Origin: Caedibacter sp. 38-128
Lineage (GTDB): Bacteria > Pseudomonadota > Alphaproteobacteria > Caedimonadales > Caedimonadaceae
NCBI GenBank assembly: GCA_001898705.1
Contig: MKUU01000044.1
Coordinates: 141,087 to 205,086, forward strand
Reading direction: 5' to 3'
Length of the DNA: 64,000 bases
The stretch's first letter is position 1, and every line of letters begins with the position of its first letter. Positions 46,277 through 55,800 of the stretch are shown piece by piece. The notes under the pieces were generated by a model. It was not told where the DNA came from, did not search any database, and worked only from the letters and a program-made list of their open reading frames with translations. A program made the position numbers and the translations under genes.

Positions 46277-46838
46277 GATTAAAAAATAGCTCAAAAAAAT
46301 TAACCCTTCAAAGCTATAAACGAACCATGACATGCCCTAAAATCGCGGCGCATAAATTCTCTCGAGTGGTAAGAGAAAAATAATAAAAGAGTGTTATTTT
46401 TGCAGTAATAAAAGAAAAGCAAAATAGCCTGAAAATTATTTTATAAATACTTGATATTATGTGATTATTGATTTGATTTTTGTGACGATTTTTCTTGAAA
46501 TTTGTAGCGCAATATGATAGCCTAATTATAGATGGTCAGAAAGGGAGTCTTCTCTTATTGGATATTCGCGATACCCCAGTAATTCTTTCCCTTCCTTCTC
46601 TGAAACCTTCTCAGAAAAAAGAATAATAAAATAGGGAATAAAAAACCTAAGTTATTAAAAAACAACCCCTTAAACACTCTTTTTGAGTGAATACTTTCTT
46701 TTTTCCTGGTGAAAAGGCAAGAATAGAGGGGGAGATAAACATGAAGGGATAAAGAACTTCAAAGAGGCTAAAAAAAATGGTATGGAACAGTAACTCAATG
46801 AATGAATCCCATAAAAGCATCGACTTAAAAGAGGCAAC
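46277..46838. other. 562 bp region upstream of gatC
   Basis: AT-rich and without a standard-size gene. A promoter-like TTGAAA with TAGCCT 17 bases later lies at about 46496-46524. A strong GAGGGGGAG at about 46728 precedes a three-codon frame (ATG AAG GGA TAA). A 21-codon frame from 46777 overlaps the gatC start. The structure suggests a leader transcript for gatCAB, but no known riboswitch was recognised. Confidence 0.45.
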
Positions 46839-46842
46839 ATGA
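46777..46842 (+). CDS. Possible 21-codon leader peptide overlapping gatC
   Basis: A frame of 21 codons whose TGA overlaps the gatC ATG (ATGA). AGAGG lies 9 bases before its ATG. It contains no run of one amino acid, so classical attenuation is not suggested; translational coupling is possible. It may be chance. Confidence 0.3.
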   Translation: MVWNSNSMNESHKSIDLKEAT

Positions 46843-47126
46843 CGATTGATATAAATACAGTTCATAAAATTTCTAGACTTGCGAGAATCAAGATTCCAGA
46901 AACAGAGGTTGAGTCTCTCAAAGGAGATCTTAATCGTATTTTGGGATGGATTGAACAGCTATCAGAGGTTAATACAGACAATGTTCAACCTCTTTATAAT
47001 ATTTCGCTTGAGAACATGCCACGACGTGAGGATCAAATAAATGATGGAAACTATTCTAACGCCATCCTTGCTAATGCACCAGAAGCAGAATTTGGCATGT
47101 TTGTTGTGCCTAAAGTTGTAGAGTAA
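46839..47126 (+). CDS. gatC: Aspartyl/glutamyl-tRNA amidotransferase subunit C
   Basis: A 95-residue stabilising subunit of GatCAB. Conserved: VHKISRLARIKI, LNRILGWIEQLSEV and the C-terminal FVVPKVVE. AGAGG lies five bases before the ATG. First gene of the gatCAB operon, with three bases to gatA. Confidence 0.95.
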   Translation: MTIDINTVHKISRLARIKIPETEVESLKGDLNRILGWIEQLSEVNTDNVQPLYNISLENMPRREDQINDGNYSNAILANAPEAEFGMFVVPKVVE

Positions 47127-47129
47127 CCC

Positions 47130-48614
47130 ATGACAAAATTAACTGAACTTACCTTATGTGAAGCAAGAGATGGTCTCGTTAACAAGCAGTTTTCAGCCCA
47201 AGAACTAACTCAAGCCCATATAGAAAAAATAGAGGAAACAAGAGCACTTAATGCTTATATCACGGAAACGCCTGATATTGCTCTTAAAATGGCTCAAGCC
47301 TCTGATGAAAAACTCGCAAAAAAAGAGGAACTTCGCCCTCTTGAAGGTCTTCCTATTGGGATTAAAGATCTTTTTTGCACTAAAGATATACGCACAACCG
47401 CGGCGTCAAAAATTCTTGATGATTATAAACCTCAGTATGAATCAACGGTAACCCAAAATTTATGGGATGCAGGGGCCGTATTATTGGGAAAATTAAATCT
47501 CGATGAGTTTGCCATGGGCTCATCTAATCTGACAAGTGCTTATGGTCCTGTTATAAGTCCTTGGAAAATTGAAGGCAATGATCGTCAGTTTGTTCCTGGT
47601 GGTTCTTCTGGAGGATCGGTCGCTGCTGTTGCTGCTGGTTCTGCTCTTGCAACCACTGGAACAGATACTGGTGGTTCGATTCGACAACCAGCAGCTTTTG
47701 CTGGCATCGTCGGTTTAAAACCGACTTATGGACGATGTTCACGCTATGGGATTGTCGCTTTTGCCTCTTCCTTAGATCAAGCAGGCCCCCTTACAAAAGA
47801 TGTTCGTGACGCAGCCTTAATGCTCAAAATTATGGCGAGTCATGACCCAAAGGATGCAACTTCTGCTACTATTCCTGTCCCTGACTTCGAAAAGTTACTT
47901 AGTGGAAATATTAGCAAACTTAAAATTGGCATTCCTAAAGAGTATCGCGTTGAAGGGCTCAATCCGGAAATTGATGCTTTATGGGCACAAGGAATAGAGT
48001 GGCTTAAAAGTGCTGGTGCCGAGATCCAAGAAATCTCGCTTCCACATACTAAATACGCCCTCCCAACCTATTATATTCTTGCACCTGCGGAAGCTTCATC
48101 TAACTTAGCTCGCTATGATGGTGTTCGTTTTGGCTTAAGGGTCCCTGGTCAGACCTTAGATGAGCTCTATGAGCTTACACGTGCAGAAGGCTTTGGAAAA
48201 GAAGTCAAGCGTCGTATTATGATTGGTACATATGTTCTGTCAGCTGGTTACTATGATGCGTATTACCTTAAAGCTCAAAAAATCAGGCGTCTTATTCAAC
48301 AAGATTTTGAGGAAGCTTTTAAGAAAGTAGATGTTATTTTAACACCTACAACCCCAACCGCCGCTTTTGCTATCGGGGAAGAACCTAAAGATCCGGTAAC
48401 AATGTATATGAATGACGTTTTAACCGTTCCTGCAAATCTGGCAGGTATACCAGGCCTTTCTGTCCCTGCATCATTTACAAAAGAAGGTCTTCCTTTAGGG
48501 TTACAAATCTTAGGGCCTGCTTTTGAAGAAGGTCGAATTTTAAACGTGGGCTATGTTTTAGAACAAGCTGCACAATTTAAAGAAAAAGCTCTTAAATTAC
48601 GGACTAGCACATGA
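47130..48614 (+). CDS. gatA: Aspartyl/glutamyl-tRNA amidotransferase subunit A
   Basis: Amidase subunit that releases ammonia from glutamine. The 494-residue protein has the amidase triad: Lys in [10 protein letters not shown], the cis-Ser in the glycine-rich [12 protein letters not shown] and the nucleophile Ser in [13 protein letters not shown]. With GatB and GatC it makes Gln-tRNA-Gln (and possibly Asn-tRNA-Asn). It overlaps gatB by four bases. Confidence 0.97.
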   Translation: MTKLTELTLCEARDGLVNKQFSAQELTQAHIEKIEETRALNAYITETPDIALKMAQASDEKLAKKEELRPLEGLPIGIKDLFCTKDIRTTAASKILDDYKPQYESTVTQNLWDAGAVLLGKLNLDEFAMGSSNLTSAYGPVISPWKIEGNDRQFVPGGSSGGSVAAVAAGSALATTGTDTGGSIRQPAAFAGIVGLKPTYGRCSRYGIVAFASSLDQAGPLTKDVRDAALMLKIMASHDPKDATSATIPVPDFEKLLSGNISKLKIGIPKEYRVEGLNPEIDALWAQGIEWLKSAGAEIQEISLPHTKYALPTYYILAPAEASSNLARYDGVRFGLRVPGQTLDELYELTRAEGFGKEVKRRIMIGTYVLSAGYYDAYYLKAQKIRRLIQQDFEEAFKKVDVILTPTTPTAAFAIGEEPKDPVTMYMNDVLTVPANLAGIPGLSVPASFTKEGLPLGLQILGPAFEEGRILNVGYVLEQAAQFKEKALKLRTST

Positions 48615-50092
48615 GTGAAAAAAATAATTATATCCAAGGGAAAACAGGCCCCTGGGAAGTAGTCATCGGTCTTGAGGTGCATGCCCAAATTACCTCAAAA
48701 GCAAAACTTTTCTCTGGCGCTTCAACAGTTTTTGGAGGTGACCCTAATACCCAAGTCTCATTTATTGATGCAGGCTTTCCTGGGATGTTACCTCTGATTA
48801 ATAATTTTTGTGTCGAGCAAGCCATTAAAACAGGCTTTGGTCTCAATGCTCAAATCAATAAAATCTCTATTTTCGATCGTAAAAATTATTTTTACGCTGA
48901 CCTTCCTCAAGGATATCAAATTTCCCAACATTTATATCCAATTGTTGGAAAGGGTTACCTTGAGATTGAGCTTGAAGATGGCACGGTGAAGAGAATTAAT
49001 ATTACCCGCCTTCATCTTGAGCAAGATGCCGGCAAGAGTATCCACGATCAGCATCCAAATAAGAGTTATATTGACCTAAATCGCTCGGGTATTGCATTAA
49101 TGGAAATTGTTTCTGAACCCGATATTCGTTCTGTCGAAGAAGCTCAAGCTTATATTAAAAAATTACGCGGACTTTTACGTTATTTAGGAACATGCGATGG
49201 CAATATGGAACAAGGAAGCCTTCGTGCTGATGTCAATGTTTCTTTAAGGCGTCCGGGTGAAGACTATGGAACACGTGCAGAAATTAAAAATGTGAACTCT
49301 GTCAGATTTATGGGACAAGCAATCACTTACGAAATTCAACGTCAAATGGAAATTCTTGAAAATGGTGGACAAATAGATCAAGAGACACGGCTTTTTGATG
49401 CGTCCAAGGGAATAACAAGGTCTATGCGCAATAAAGAAAATGCTCATGACTATCGCTATTTTCCAGATCCAGATCTTCCTCCTCTCGTGTTAAGTGATGA
49501 GGAAATTGAGCGTATTCGTGCACTACTCCCAGAATTACCCGATGCCAAAAAAGCCAGATTTATAAGAGATTATCAACTTTCTGCTTATGATGCGGGCGTC
49601 TTAAGTTCAGAACTTGAAACTGTCTCTTATTTTGAAACAGCCCTCAAACATCTAAAAGAAGCAAACGAAAAAAGTATAAAACAATTAGCTAATTGGATTA
49701 TTGGAGAGTTATTTGCAGCCCTCAATAGAGATTCTCTTCTTATTGAAGCAAGTAAAGTTTCACCTCAATCTTTGGCTGAGCTTATTAACTTTATCTATGA
49801 AGGTACAATCTCAGGGCGCCTTGCAAAAGATATCTTTACCGAGATGTGGGAAACTGGGGAACATCCTGACAAAATTATTAATGCAAAAGGCCTTGTTCAA
49901 GTGAGTGACGAAGGAGAAATTGCAACAGTCATTGAGAAGATCCTGAATGAAAATCAAGATAAAGTTATGGAATATCAATCAGGAAAAGACAAGCTTTTTG
50001 GCTTCTTTGTAGGGCAGGTCATGAAGGTGATGCAAGGAAAAGGCAATCCCACCATCATTAACAAAGTTCTACTTGAGAAACTAAAGTCCTAA
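48611..50092 (+). CDS. gatB: Aspartyl/glutamyl-tRNA amidotransferase subunit B
   Basis: A 493-residue kinase/amidase-coupling subunit that activates the misacylated tRNA. Signatures: [56 protein letters not shown] and [14 protein letters not shown]. The C-terminal YqeY-like tRNA-binding domain is present. A perfect palindromic terminator follows the stop. Confidence 0.97.
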   Translation: MSEKNNYIQGKTGPWEVVIGLEVHAQITSKAKLFSGASTVFGGDPNTQVSFIDAGFPGMLPLINNFCVEQAIKTGFGLNAQINKISIFDRKNYFYADLPQGYQISQHLYPIVGKGYLEIELEDGTVKRINITRLHLEQDAGKSIHDQHPNKSYIDLNRSGIALMEIVSEPDIRSVEEAQAYIKKLRGLLRYLGTCDGNMEQGSLRADVNVSLRRPGEDYGTRAEIKNVNSVRFMGQAITYEIQRQMEILENGGQIDQETRLFDASKGITRSMRNKENAHDYRYFPDPDLPPLVLSDEEIERIRALLPELPDAKKARFIRDYQLSAYDAGVLSSELETVSYFETALKHLKEANEKSIKQLANWIIGELFAALNRDSLLIEASKVSPQSLAELINFIYEGTISGRLAKDIFTEMWETGEHPDKIINAKGLVQVSDEGEIATVIEKILNENQDKVMEYQSGKDKLFGFFVGQVMKVMQGKGNPTIINKVLLEKLKS

Positions 50093-50120
50093 AAAGCGAG
50101 AGATTAATCTCTCGCTTTTT
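50091..50120 (+). terminator. Terminator of gatCAB
   Basis: A perfect 30-base palindrome. The GC-rich part of the stem is AGCGAGAG and CTCTCGCT, flanked by five A and five T. It separates gatB from the atp operon. Confidence 0.9.
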
Positions 50121-50146
50121 AATAAGAAGAGTTTACAATAAGTTTA

Positions 50147-50875
50147 ATGGCAACGAACCCGTTAGAACAATTTCTTATTAAACCTCTTATCCCTCTTCAT
50201 ATTGGGGGGTATGATATTTCTTTTACAAATTCTTCTTTATTTATGGTCTTAACCACAGCCTTAATTATTCTATTTCAATGGGCAGGGGTTAAAGACCGCA
50301 AGTTGATCCCTTCTCGTATTCAATCTTTTTACGAGATTAGTTATGAATTTATTCAAACCATGGTGAAAGATAACCTTGGAGAAGACGGGAAAAAATATTT
50401 TCCTTTTATTTTCTCTCTCTTTCTTTTCATTTTATTTGGCAACCTATGGGGAATGATTCCTTATTCTTTTACTTTTACAAGTCACATTGTCGTAACAGGG
50501 GCTCTTGCATTGATTGTTTTTGTGCTTATTACAAGCGTTGGACTTGCGAAACATGGCTTCAAGTTCTTCAGGCTTTTTTTTCCAAAAGGAGTGCCTTTAG
50601 CCATTGCACCTATTTTAATTCCTGTTGAGATTATTGCTTATTTATTCAGGCCTATTACACTTGCCATTCGCCTATTTGCAAATATGATGGCAGGCCATAT
50701 GGTTTTAAAGCTTTTTGGTGGTTTTACAGTTGCAATGGGCGTATATGGCTTGTTTGCTCCCTTGCCTTTCTTGATTTTTTTTACTGCTTTTGAAATTTTT
50801 GTTGCATTGCTTCAAGCATATGTTTTTACTATTTTAACGTGTATTTATTTACACGACACCCTTCACTTACATTAA
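50147..50875 (+). CDS. atpB: ATP synthase F0 subunit a
   Basis: A 242-residue membrane subunit forming the proton half-channels. The conserved helix RPITLAIRLFANMMAGHMVLK carries the essential Arg, and the C-terminal FEIFVALLQAYVFTILTCIYL is typical. The usual atpI gene is not present upstream: gatB and its terminator lie there instead. Confidence 0.96.
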   Translation: MATNPLEQFLIKPLIPLHIGGYDISFTNSSLFMVLTTALIILFQWAGVKDRKLIPSRIQSFYEISYEFIQTMVKDNLGEDGKKYFPFIFSLFLFILFGNLWGMIPYSFTFTSHIVVTGALALIVFVLITSVGLAKHGFKFFRLFFPKGVPLAIAPILIPVEIIAYLFRPITLAIRLFANMMAGHMVLKLFGGFTVAMGVYGLFAPLPFLIFFTAFEIFVALLQAYVFTILTCIYLHDTLHLH

Positions 50876-50921
50876 GTTTATGGTAAACTTAGACATCAAA
50901 AATACGTAAAGGAGACACAGG

Positions 50922-51146
50922 ATGGAGGTTGGTGCAGCTAAATTAATTGGAGCAGGCTTGGCTGTTATTGCTCTTTTAGGCGTTGGTATTGGCGTTGGGA
51001 ACATATTCTCGAACCTTTTAAAAGCCATTGCTCGTAATCCTTCTGTTAAAAATGATGTGATGATTCCTGCTTACATTGGTGCTGCTTTAACAGAGGCTGT
51101 AGGAATTTTAGCCTTCACAGTCGCACTCATTATTTTGTTTAGTTAA
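50922..51146 (+). CDS. atpE: ATP synthase F0 subunit c
   Basis: A 74-residue two-helix proteolipid. The second helix AYIGAALTEAVGILAFTVAL contains the proton-binding Glu, and the polar loop is ARNPS. AAAGGAGACACAGG precedes the ATG. Confidence 0.97.
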   Translation: MEVGAAKLIGAGLAVIALLGVGIGVGNIFSNLLKAIARNPSVKNDVMIPAYIGAALTEAVGILAFTVALIILFS

Positions 51147-51167
51147 GATAAAGCGGCGGAGACAATA

Positions 51168-51659
51168 ATGCCGCAACTTGAGATAGCAACCTATTTTTCT
51201 CAACTTTTTTGGTTGGCAATTTGTTTTGCTATAATCATTCTTTTTTCATGGCGCATTTCGCTCCCGCGACTTACGACGCTTCTACTGCAAAGATGGGAAC
51301 AGATCGAGGGCCAAAAAAAATTAGCAAATACCCTCCGAATTGAAGCTGAAACGCTCCAACGAATACAGGAACAAAATCTTGAACTTGCACGCCGCCAAGC
51401 TAAAGAAATTATGCTTCAAGCAGACCACAAGATGAAGCTTAAATTTGAACACGAAAGAGTTCGAATCTCGCATACCATGAAAGAAAAGATCAAACTAACT
51501 GAAGGCCATTTACACAAAAAGAAAGAACAATTGTCCAAACAGATGCCCGAAATAGTTCTTCAGTTGTCTCACGAGATCCTTAAAAAGACTTTAACCCCAT
51601 CTGAGCTTCCTCGACCTATTAGCCCAAAAATTAAGAAGGGAAAAACGCCAGATGTTTAA
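51168..51659 (+). CDS. atpF': ATP synthase F0 subunit b' (stator)
   Basis: A 163-residue protein: one N-terminal membrane helix (FSQLFWLAICFAIIILFSW) and a long charged helix. The start MPQLEIATYFSQLFWLAI is typical of the b' subunit in alphaproteobacteria, where b and b' form a heterodimeric stator. It overlaps the next gene by eight bases. Confidence 0.92.
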   Translation: MPQLEIATYFSQLFWLAICFAIIILFSWRISLPRLTTLLLQRWEQIEGQKKLANTLRIEAETLQRIQEQNLELARRQAKEIMLQADHKMKLKFEHERVRISHTMKEKIKLTEGHLHKKKEQLSKQMPEIVLQLSHEILKKTLTPSELPRPISPKIKKGKTPDV

Positions 51660-52146
51660 CGCCTCTTTATGGGTTTTAATTGCTTTTTGCATTTTAATCT
51701 TACTCCTCGGACGTCCTGCTTGGCGGGCGCTTATGAATTATCTTGATCAACATTCTTTTAAGATTAGAACTGATCTGCAAGAAGCAAAACGCCTTCACAA
51801 AGAAGCGCAAGATTTAGTTAATGCTGCAAAGCATCTGCAAATGGAAACAACACACCGTGCTCAAGAAATTGTTTCTCATGCAAAAATTCAAGCAGAAACT
51901 TTACAGAAAACATCACAAGATGAACTTGAAGCCTATTTACGAATTGAGGAGCAATTGCTTTTAGAACGCCTCGCCCAAATGGAAGCACAAACTTTAATAG
52001 AAATTGAGAATAAAGCTCTTGAAGCTGCCATCTCTGCAGCCCATCAGAGCATTGCCAAAACAATCAAACCTACCGATCAAGATCGGCTTTTCACTGAAGC
52101 TCTTGACCACATCAAGAACGCTTCTTTAAAATCTAAACTTTCGTAG
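51652..52146 (+). CDS. atpF: ATP synthase F0 subunit b (stator)
   Basis: A 164-residue protein with an N-terminal membrane helix (ASLWVLIAFCILILLL), then a long amphipathic helix rich in A, Q, E and K. It is the second stator gene, in the standard order atpB-atpE-atpF'-atpF. Its 3' end overlaps the convergent ccmF gene by 14 bases. The F1 genes are not in the window, as is usual in alphaproteobacteria. Confidence 0.92.
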   Translation: MFNASLWVLIAFCILILLLGRPAWRALMNYLDQHSFKIRTDLQEAKRLHKEAQDLVNAAKHLQMETTHRAQEIVSHAKIQAETLQKTSQDELEAYLRIEEQLLLERLAQMEAQTLIEIENKALEAAISAAHQSIAKTIKPTDQDRLFTEALDHIKNASLKSKLS

Positions 52147-54040
52147 TTTTCTTTTGTCTTAAGAACGATAGCATCAAGCTGATACATCCTCCTAAAGCCA
52201 TTAACAGAGCACCGACCCATAAAAGCTGAATACCAGGATAAATAGCAATTTCGAATATCCATCTTTTTCTCGGCAATACGCCCCCTAAAACAATATAAAG
52301 GTCGGTTAGCCAATGATGCTTAAGAGCAACCTCTGTTGTTAAGGCGTGTGACGATTGGTAAAGACGTTTTTCAGGAACCATCAACTGAGGTTTCTCTTGT
52401 CCTTGCTTGACCTCTAAATAAGCTTGACGAGCCTCATAAGTTGGCATTTTGTAAGTTTTTATTTCTCTTAAATAAAAAGTATAACCTTGGTAGTTTACTG
52501 TTTCTCCCTGTCTAAGAAAAATTGTTGTTTTAGAAGAACCTAAGTTTAAAATACTCATCCCCATAATAGCAATTGCCATCCCGCTGTGTGCAAAAAGCAT
52601 GGCATAACTATTTAAATTTAGCTTCTGAAACTTCAACTCCATAAATGAAGAGAGCAAAATTAAACCAGCTAAAACGAGTCCCACTATCCCAAATGAAAGC
52701 TGACAAGAGCCAATCCCCAGTGCTCCCAAAATAAGGATGCTTCCCAAGATTAAAAGATTGAGCCATCTCGAGAGTTGTTTTCGCGTCGTATGAACCCAGA
52801 CAAACACAGGCCCGCCAATCATAAAAATCATCATCACAAACGTCAGTGGGATCACCATTAACTGAAAATACTCAGGTCCAACAACAAGTTTCCTGGTAAG
52901 CCAAAACTCTCCAAATAAGGGAGAAAGTGTCCCTAATAAAATAAGACCTGCCATTATTGTTAATAAAAAGTTATTGATCGTAATCCCCCCTTCTCGCGAC
53001 AATAAATGAAATGAATGAGGAGAAGCGAGCTTTGGCGCTCTATAAATAAAAAAACCAATACCGACACTACAAATGAGAGCTGTAAAACCAAGAATAAAAG
53101 CCCCTCTCGTAGGATCAGTTGCAAAGCTATGAACAGAACTAATGACACCCGAACGAACAAGATAAGTTCCGATGAGGCAGAGTATAAAACTTGTTATGCC
53201 TAATAAAGGTCCCCAAAATTTAAAGAGGCCTCGTTTTTCAAGAACGAGAAGAGAATGAATAAGTGCTGTCGCCAAAAGCCATGGCATTAAAGCGGCGTTT
53301 TCGACGGGATCCCAAAACCAATAACCTCCCCAGCCCAATTCATAATAAGCCCAAAAACTTCCTGTCGCGATTCCCAAAGTAAGGAAAATCCAACTCATGA
53401 GCACCCACCGCCTCAACGATCGAGCCCAAGAAGGCGTAATTTTGTTCTCAAGAAGTCCCACAATTGAAAAACTATAAGGCACTGAAAATCCGACATATCC
53501 TAAATATAAAAGAGGAGGATGGATAGCAAGCGCTGGATCCTGTAAAATAGCATTTAAATCTTGCCCTTCATGCAAGATGTTTATTGCGGGCATAAAAGGA
53601 TTCGCAAGCATGAGAATATAAATAAGAAATCCTATGCTTAAACCCGATTGGACGCTTAAAAGTTTTAAGCGGGTTTTAATGAATGTTGGCCCCTCAACAC
53701 GTGATCTTAACTGCATCAAGAGTGTATAAAGAGCCAAAGCCCATACCCACAAGATCATTGACCCCTCGTGATTGCCCCATACCCCGGAAATTTTATATAG
53801 AAGAGGCGTCTTTGAATGAGAGTGAGATGCGACAATTTGCAAGCTAAAATCTGAAATAAGAAAAGCATAAATTAAAGTCGCAAACGCAAAAGTAACCAAC
53901 ATAAAGCTACTTATTGCACCCAATCGACCAAGTTGAAGTGCAAAATAAGCTTGTTTCTTAACTAAAAGAAGAGGTCCTACGCTGTTAATAACCATGATAA
54001 CCATTGCTGCGTAAAGTGCACTCTCTCCAAATTCATTCAT
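52133..54040 (-). CDS. ccmF: Cytochrome c maturation protein CcmF
   Basis: A 635-residue polytopic membrane protein of the haem-ligation complex. The tryptophan-rich haem motif reads WGGYWFWDPVENAALMPW; HPPLLYLGY and NNFLLTIMAGLILLGTLSP are also characteristic. It attaches haem from CcmE to apocytochrome c. It is last in ccmC-ccmD-ccmE-ccmF; ccmG and ccmH, which often follow, are not here. Confidence 0.95.
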   Translation of the reverse strand: MNEFGESALYAAMVIMVINSVGPLLLVKKQAYFALQLGRLGAISSFMLVTFAFATLIYAFLISDFSLQIVASHSHSKTPLLYKISGVWGNHEGSMILWVWALALYTLLMQLRSRVEGPTFIKTRLKLLSVQSGLSIGFLIYILMLANPFMPAINILHEGQDLNAILQDPALAIHPPLLYLGYVGFSVPYSFSIVGLLENKITPSWARSLRRWVLMSWIFLTLGIATGSFWAYYELGWGGYWFWDPVENAALMPWLLATALIHSLLVLEKRGLFKFWGPLLGITSFILCLIGTYLVRSGVISSVHSFATDPTRGAFILGFTALICSVGIGFFIYRAPKLASPHSFHLLSREGGITINNFLLTIMAGLILLGTLSPLFGEFWLTRKLVVGPEYFQLMVIPLTFVMMIFMIGGPVFVWVHTTRKQLSRWLNLLILGSILILGALGIGSCQLSFGIVGLVLAGLILLSSFMELKFQKLNLNSYAMLFAHSGMAIAIMGMSILNLGSSKTTIFLRQGETVNYQGYTFYLREIKTYKMPTYEARQAYLEVKQGQEKPQLMVPEKRLYQSSHALTTEVALKHHWLTDLYIVLGGVLPRKRWIFEIAIYPGIQLLWVGALLMALGGCISLMLSFLRQKKTTKV

Positions 54041-54052
54041 GTCAGATCACTT

Positions 54053-54493
54053 TCATTCCTTTAGAGTCTGCAAGACCATATCTTGCTTACCACCAGACGT
54101 TGGAGGCCGATAATTTTCATCATGTTTTGCTAAAACACGCTCGGCTTCAAAAATACTGTTTTCTTTAAACCTGCCTTCGACAACAGCGCCTTGACCTTCC
54201 CGAAATAAATCGGGAAGTACTGACTTAAAAACCACTAAAATGTCTTTTTTAAAATCTGTTAAAATAAATTCTCCAGCAAGCCCAACTGATGCATATTTTA
54301 AGCTTTTTTCCTTAACAACACCCCCCAGACGAATTCTTTCAGTTGGAAGAGGATTTTGTTTCATCACCTCCTCTGGTGTATAGAAAAACACAAGATGAGC
54401 ACGCAGATTATAAAGCACGGCGGACATGCCTACACCGACACTAATAAGAGTAAATACAATATAATAAAAACGTTGTTTCTTTTTAGAGATCAT
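54053..54493 (-). CDS. ccmE: Haem chaperone CcmE
   Basis: A 146-residue periplasmic protein anchored by one N-terminal helix (FYYIVFTLISVGVGMSAVLY). The haem-binding His is in the family motif HDENYRPP. The OB-fold body has RIRLGGVVKEKSL and VVFKSVLPDLFREGQGAVVEG. The ATG at 54493 overlaps ccmD by 11 bases; longer in-frame starts would run back through ccmD. Confidence 0.95.
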   Translation of the reverse strand: MISKKKQRFYYIVFTLISVGVGMSAVLYNLRAHLVFFYTPEEVMKQNPLPTERIRLGGVVKEKSLKYASVGLAGEFILTDFKKDILVVFKSVLPDLFREGQGAVVEGRFKENSIFEAERVLAKHDENYRPPTSGGKQDMVLQTLKE

Positions 54494-54638
54494 TGTTTTT
54501 AAAGTTTTTTTCAAGACGTTTAACTCTTTTCCGAGTAGCGCGAGTTTGCAGATGGGTAATAACAAAAAAAGCACAACAACTTAAAAGAGCAATCGCATAA
54601 GCACTTCCAATATAATAAGCGTAAGAGTTATTAAACAT
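54483..54638 (-). CDS. ccmD: Haem exporter subunit CcmD
   Basis: A 51-residue protein with one membrane helix (YYIGSAYAIALLSCCAFFVI) followed by a very basic tail (RATRKRVKRLEKN), the normal CcmD layout. It lies between ccmC and ccmE and overlaps ccmE by 11 bases. It helps release holo-CcmE from CcmABC. It is small and easily missed by automatic annotation. Confidence 0.88.
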   Translation of the reverse strand: MFNNSYAYYIGSAYAIALLSCCAFFVITHLQTRATRKRVKRLEKNFKNNDL

Positions 54639-54661
54639 TAAATCTGTATCCTTTTTTGTTC

Positions 54662-55393
54662 TTATTTAGGCCTTATTGCTTGCGCCTTAAGGGTATAGAG
54701 ATTGTGTTCGCGCCGCCTTAAATACTCGGTTTCAATTTTTAACAAGAGCATTACGATAAAATAGCTCGCGTAAGCGCCTGTCATCAAAAGAAGAGGCACT
54801 AGCATTTCAGGATGAATAGAAGGTGTGGAAAGCTTGGTCAGACTTGCAGGCTGATGAAGCGTGTTCCACCAATTTACAGACCATTTTATAATGGGCAAAT
54901 TAAACGCCCCAACAATAACCAAAACACTTCCTACCTTAAGTCCTTGCGCCTGATTTTCAAAACTATCCACTAAAGCTAAATACCCTAAATACAGCAAAAA
55001 TAGAATGAGGACTGAGGTTAAACGTGCATCCCAAACCCACCACGTTCCCCACATTGGTTTTCCCCATAAAGCGCCTGTTATGAGGCTAATAAATGTAAAA
55101 AGAGCTCCAATCGGGGCGGCAGATTTTACGATGATATCGGCTAAAGGATGTCTTGTTATAAGCCCGATAATTGCATGCAATGCCATTAACGCGTATACAC
55201 CCAAAGCAAACCAAGAAGCAGGCACATGGATATACATAATCCGTACAGCATCTCCCATTTGATAATCTGGAGGTGATCCAAAAAATGCAAACCACAATCC
55301 CAGGCTTAAGGTGACAATGTGACTTACAATACACAAAGGAAGCAATCGTTTCTTAAAGCTTAAAAATTGTTTTGGATTCGCAATAGCGCGCAT
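54662..55393 (-). CDS. ccmC: Haem transport/CcmE loading protein CcmC
   Basis: A 243-residue protein with six membrane helices. It has the tryptophan-rich motif WGTWWVWDARLTS and two conserved periplasmic His regions (YIHVPASWFA and NTLHQPASL). It loads haem onto CcmE. The ABC components ccmA and ccmB are not in the window. Confidence 0.95.
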   Translation of the reverse strand: MRAIANPKQFLSFKKRLLPLCIVSHIVTLSLGLWFAFFGSPPDYQMGDAVRIMYIHVPASWFALGVYALMALHAIIGLITRHPLADIIVKSAAPIGALFTFISLITGALWGKPMWGTWWVWDARLTSVLILFLLYLGYLALVDSFENQAQGLKVGSVLVIVGAFNLPIIKWSVNWWNTLHQPASLTKLSTPSIHPEMLVPLLLMTGAYASYFIVMLLLKIETEYLRRREHNLYTLKAQAIRPK

Positions 55394-55448
55394 AAGGGCT
55401 CCTTACTATTGGCGCAAGTGTAAAGCAGAGAGGAATAAAAAGATAGCC

Positions 55449-55694
55449 CTACAAAGGCGTCCCTTGATGAAAGACCATTTTCCACCTCTCTTCTGTCTGC
55501 TTCCACAAAGAGCTCCTAAGGGATGACTTATTCTCCCTACTTTTTAAAGCACGATAGATGACTAAAATTAAATCTTTCCCTAAAAATCGAACCTCAAAAT
55601 CGGTTGCCTCTATTGTCATGCTAGCCTCAAGCGGTAAAACTTGGAGCATATCTGCCTTCGTATACCGCCTTCCAGAACTCCCAATTTCTATAAA
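55449..55694 (-). pseudogene. DUF4440 (NTF2-like) gene, C-terminal piece
   Basis: Encodes FIEIGSSGRRYTKADML... to WKMVFHQGTPL, the conserved C-terminal two thirds of a small DUF4440/SnoaL-like protein. The frame runs upstream into IS sequence at 55695, so the apparent start in the IS is false. The missing N-terminus (to ...LLVDSFI) is at 58148-58243 on the same strand. Joining the pieces across the 2.45 kb insertion restores a protein of about 113 residues with no lost domain part. Confidence 0.88.
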
Positions 55695-55800
55695 ACGCCG
55701 ATTATGGATAAGAATTAACATTCCAATTGTTGAAAATCTTGTCTGAAGGCTGGTTTTATTGGTCTTAGCTGGTAAGCAATAAGGGCACAAAAGATATGAC
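55694..55800. repeat. 107 bp perfect inverted repeat, left copy
   Basis: Identical, as the reverse complement, to 58042-58148 over 107 bases by direct comparison. It contains the last codons of an IS982-like transposase and the terminal inverted repeat. The two copies lie 2.2 kb apart and enclose the F-box protein gene. Recombination between them could invert the segment. Confidence 0.93.

Noticed and set aside
46647..46865. 72-codon minus-strand frame upstream of gatC
   Set aside because: Antisense to the gatC leader and start, with unusual composition and no ribosome site.
55695..55790. N-terminal extension of the DUF4440 piece (frame continuing to a TTG at 55790)
   Set aside because: These codons lie in the IS terminus and the antisense of the transposase; the true N-terminus is at 58148-58243.
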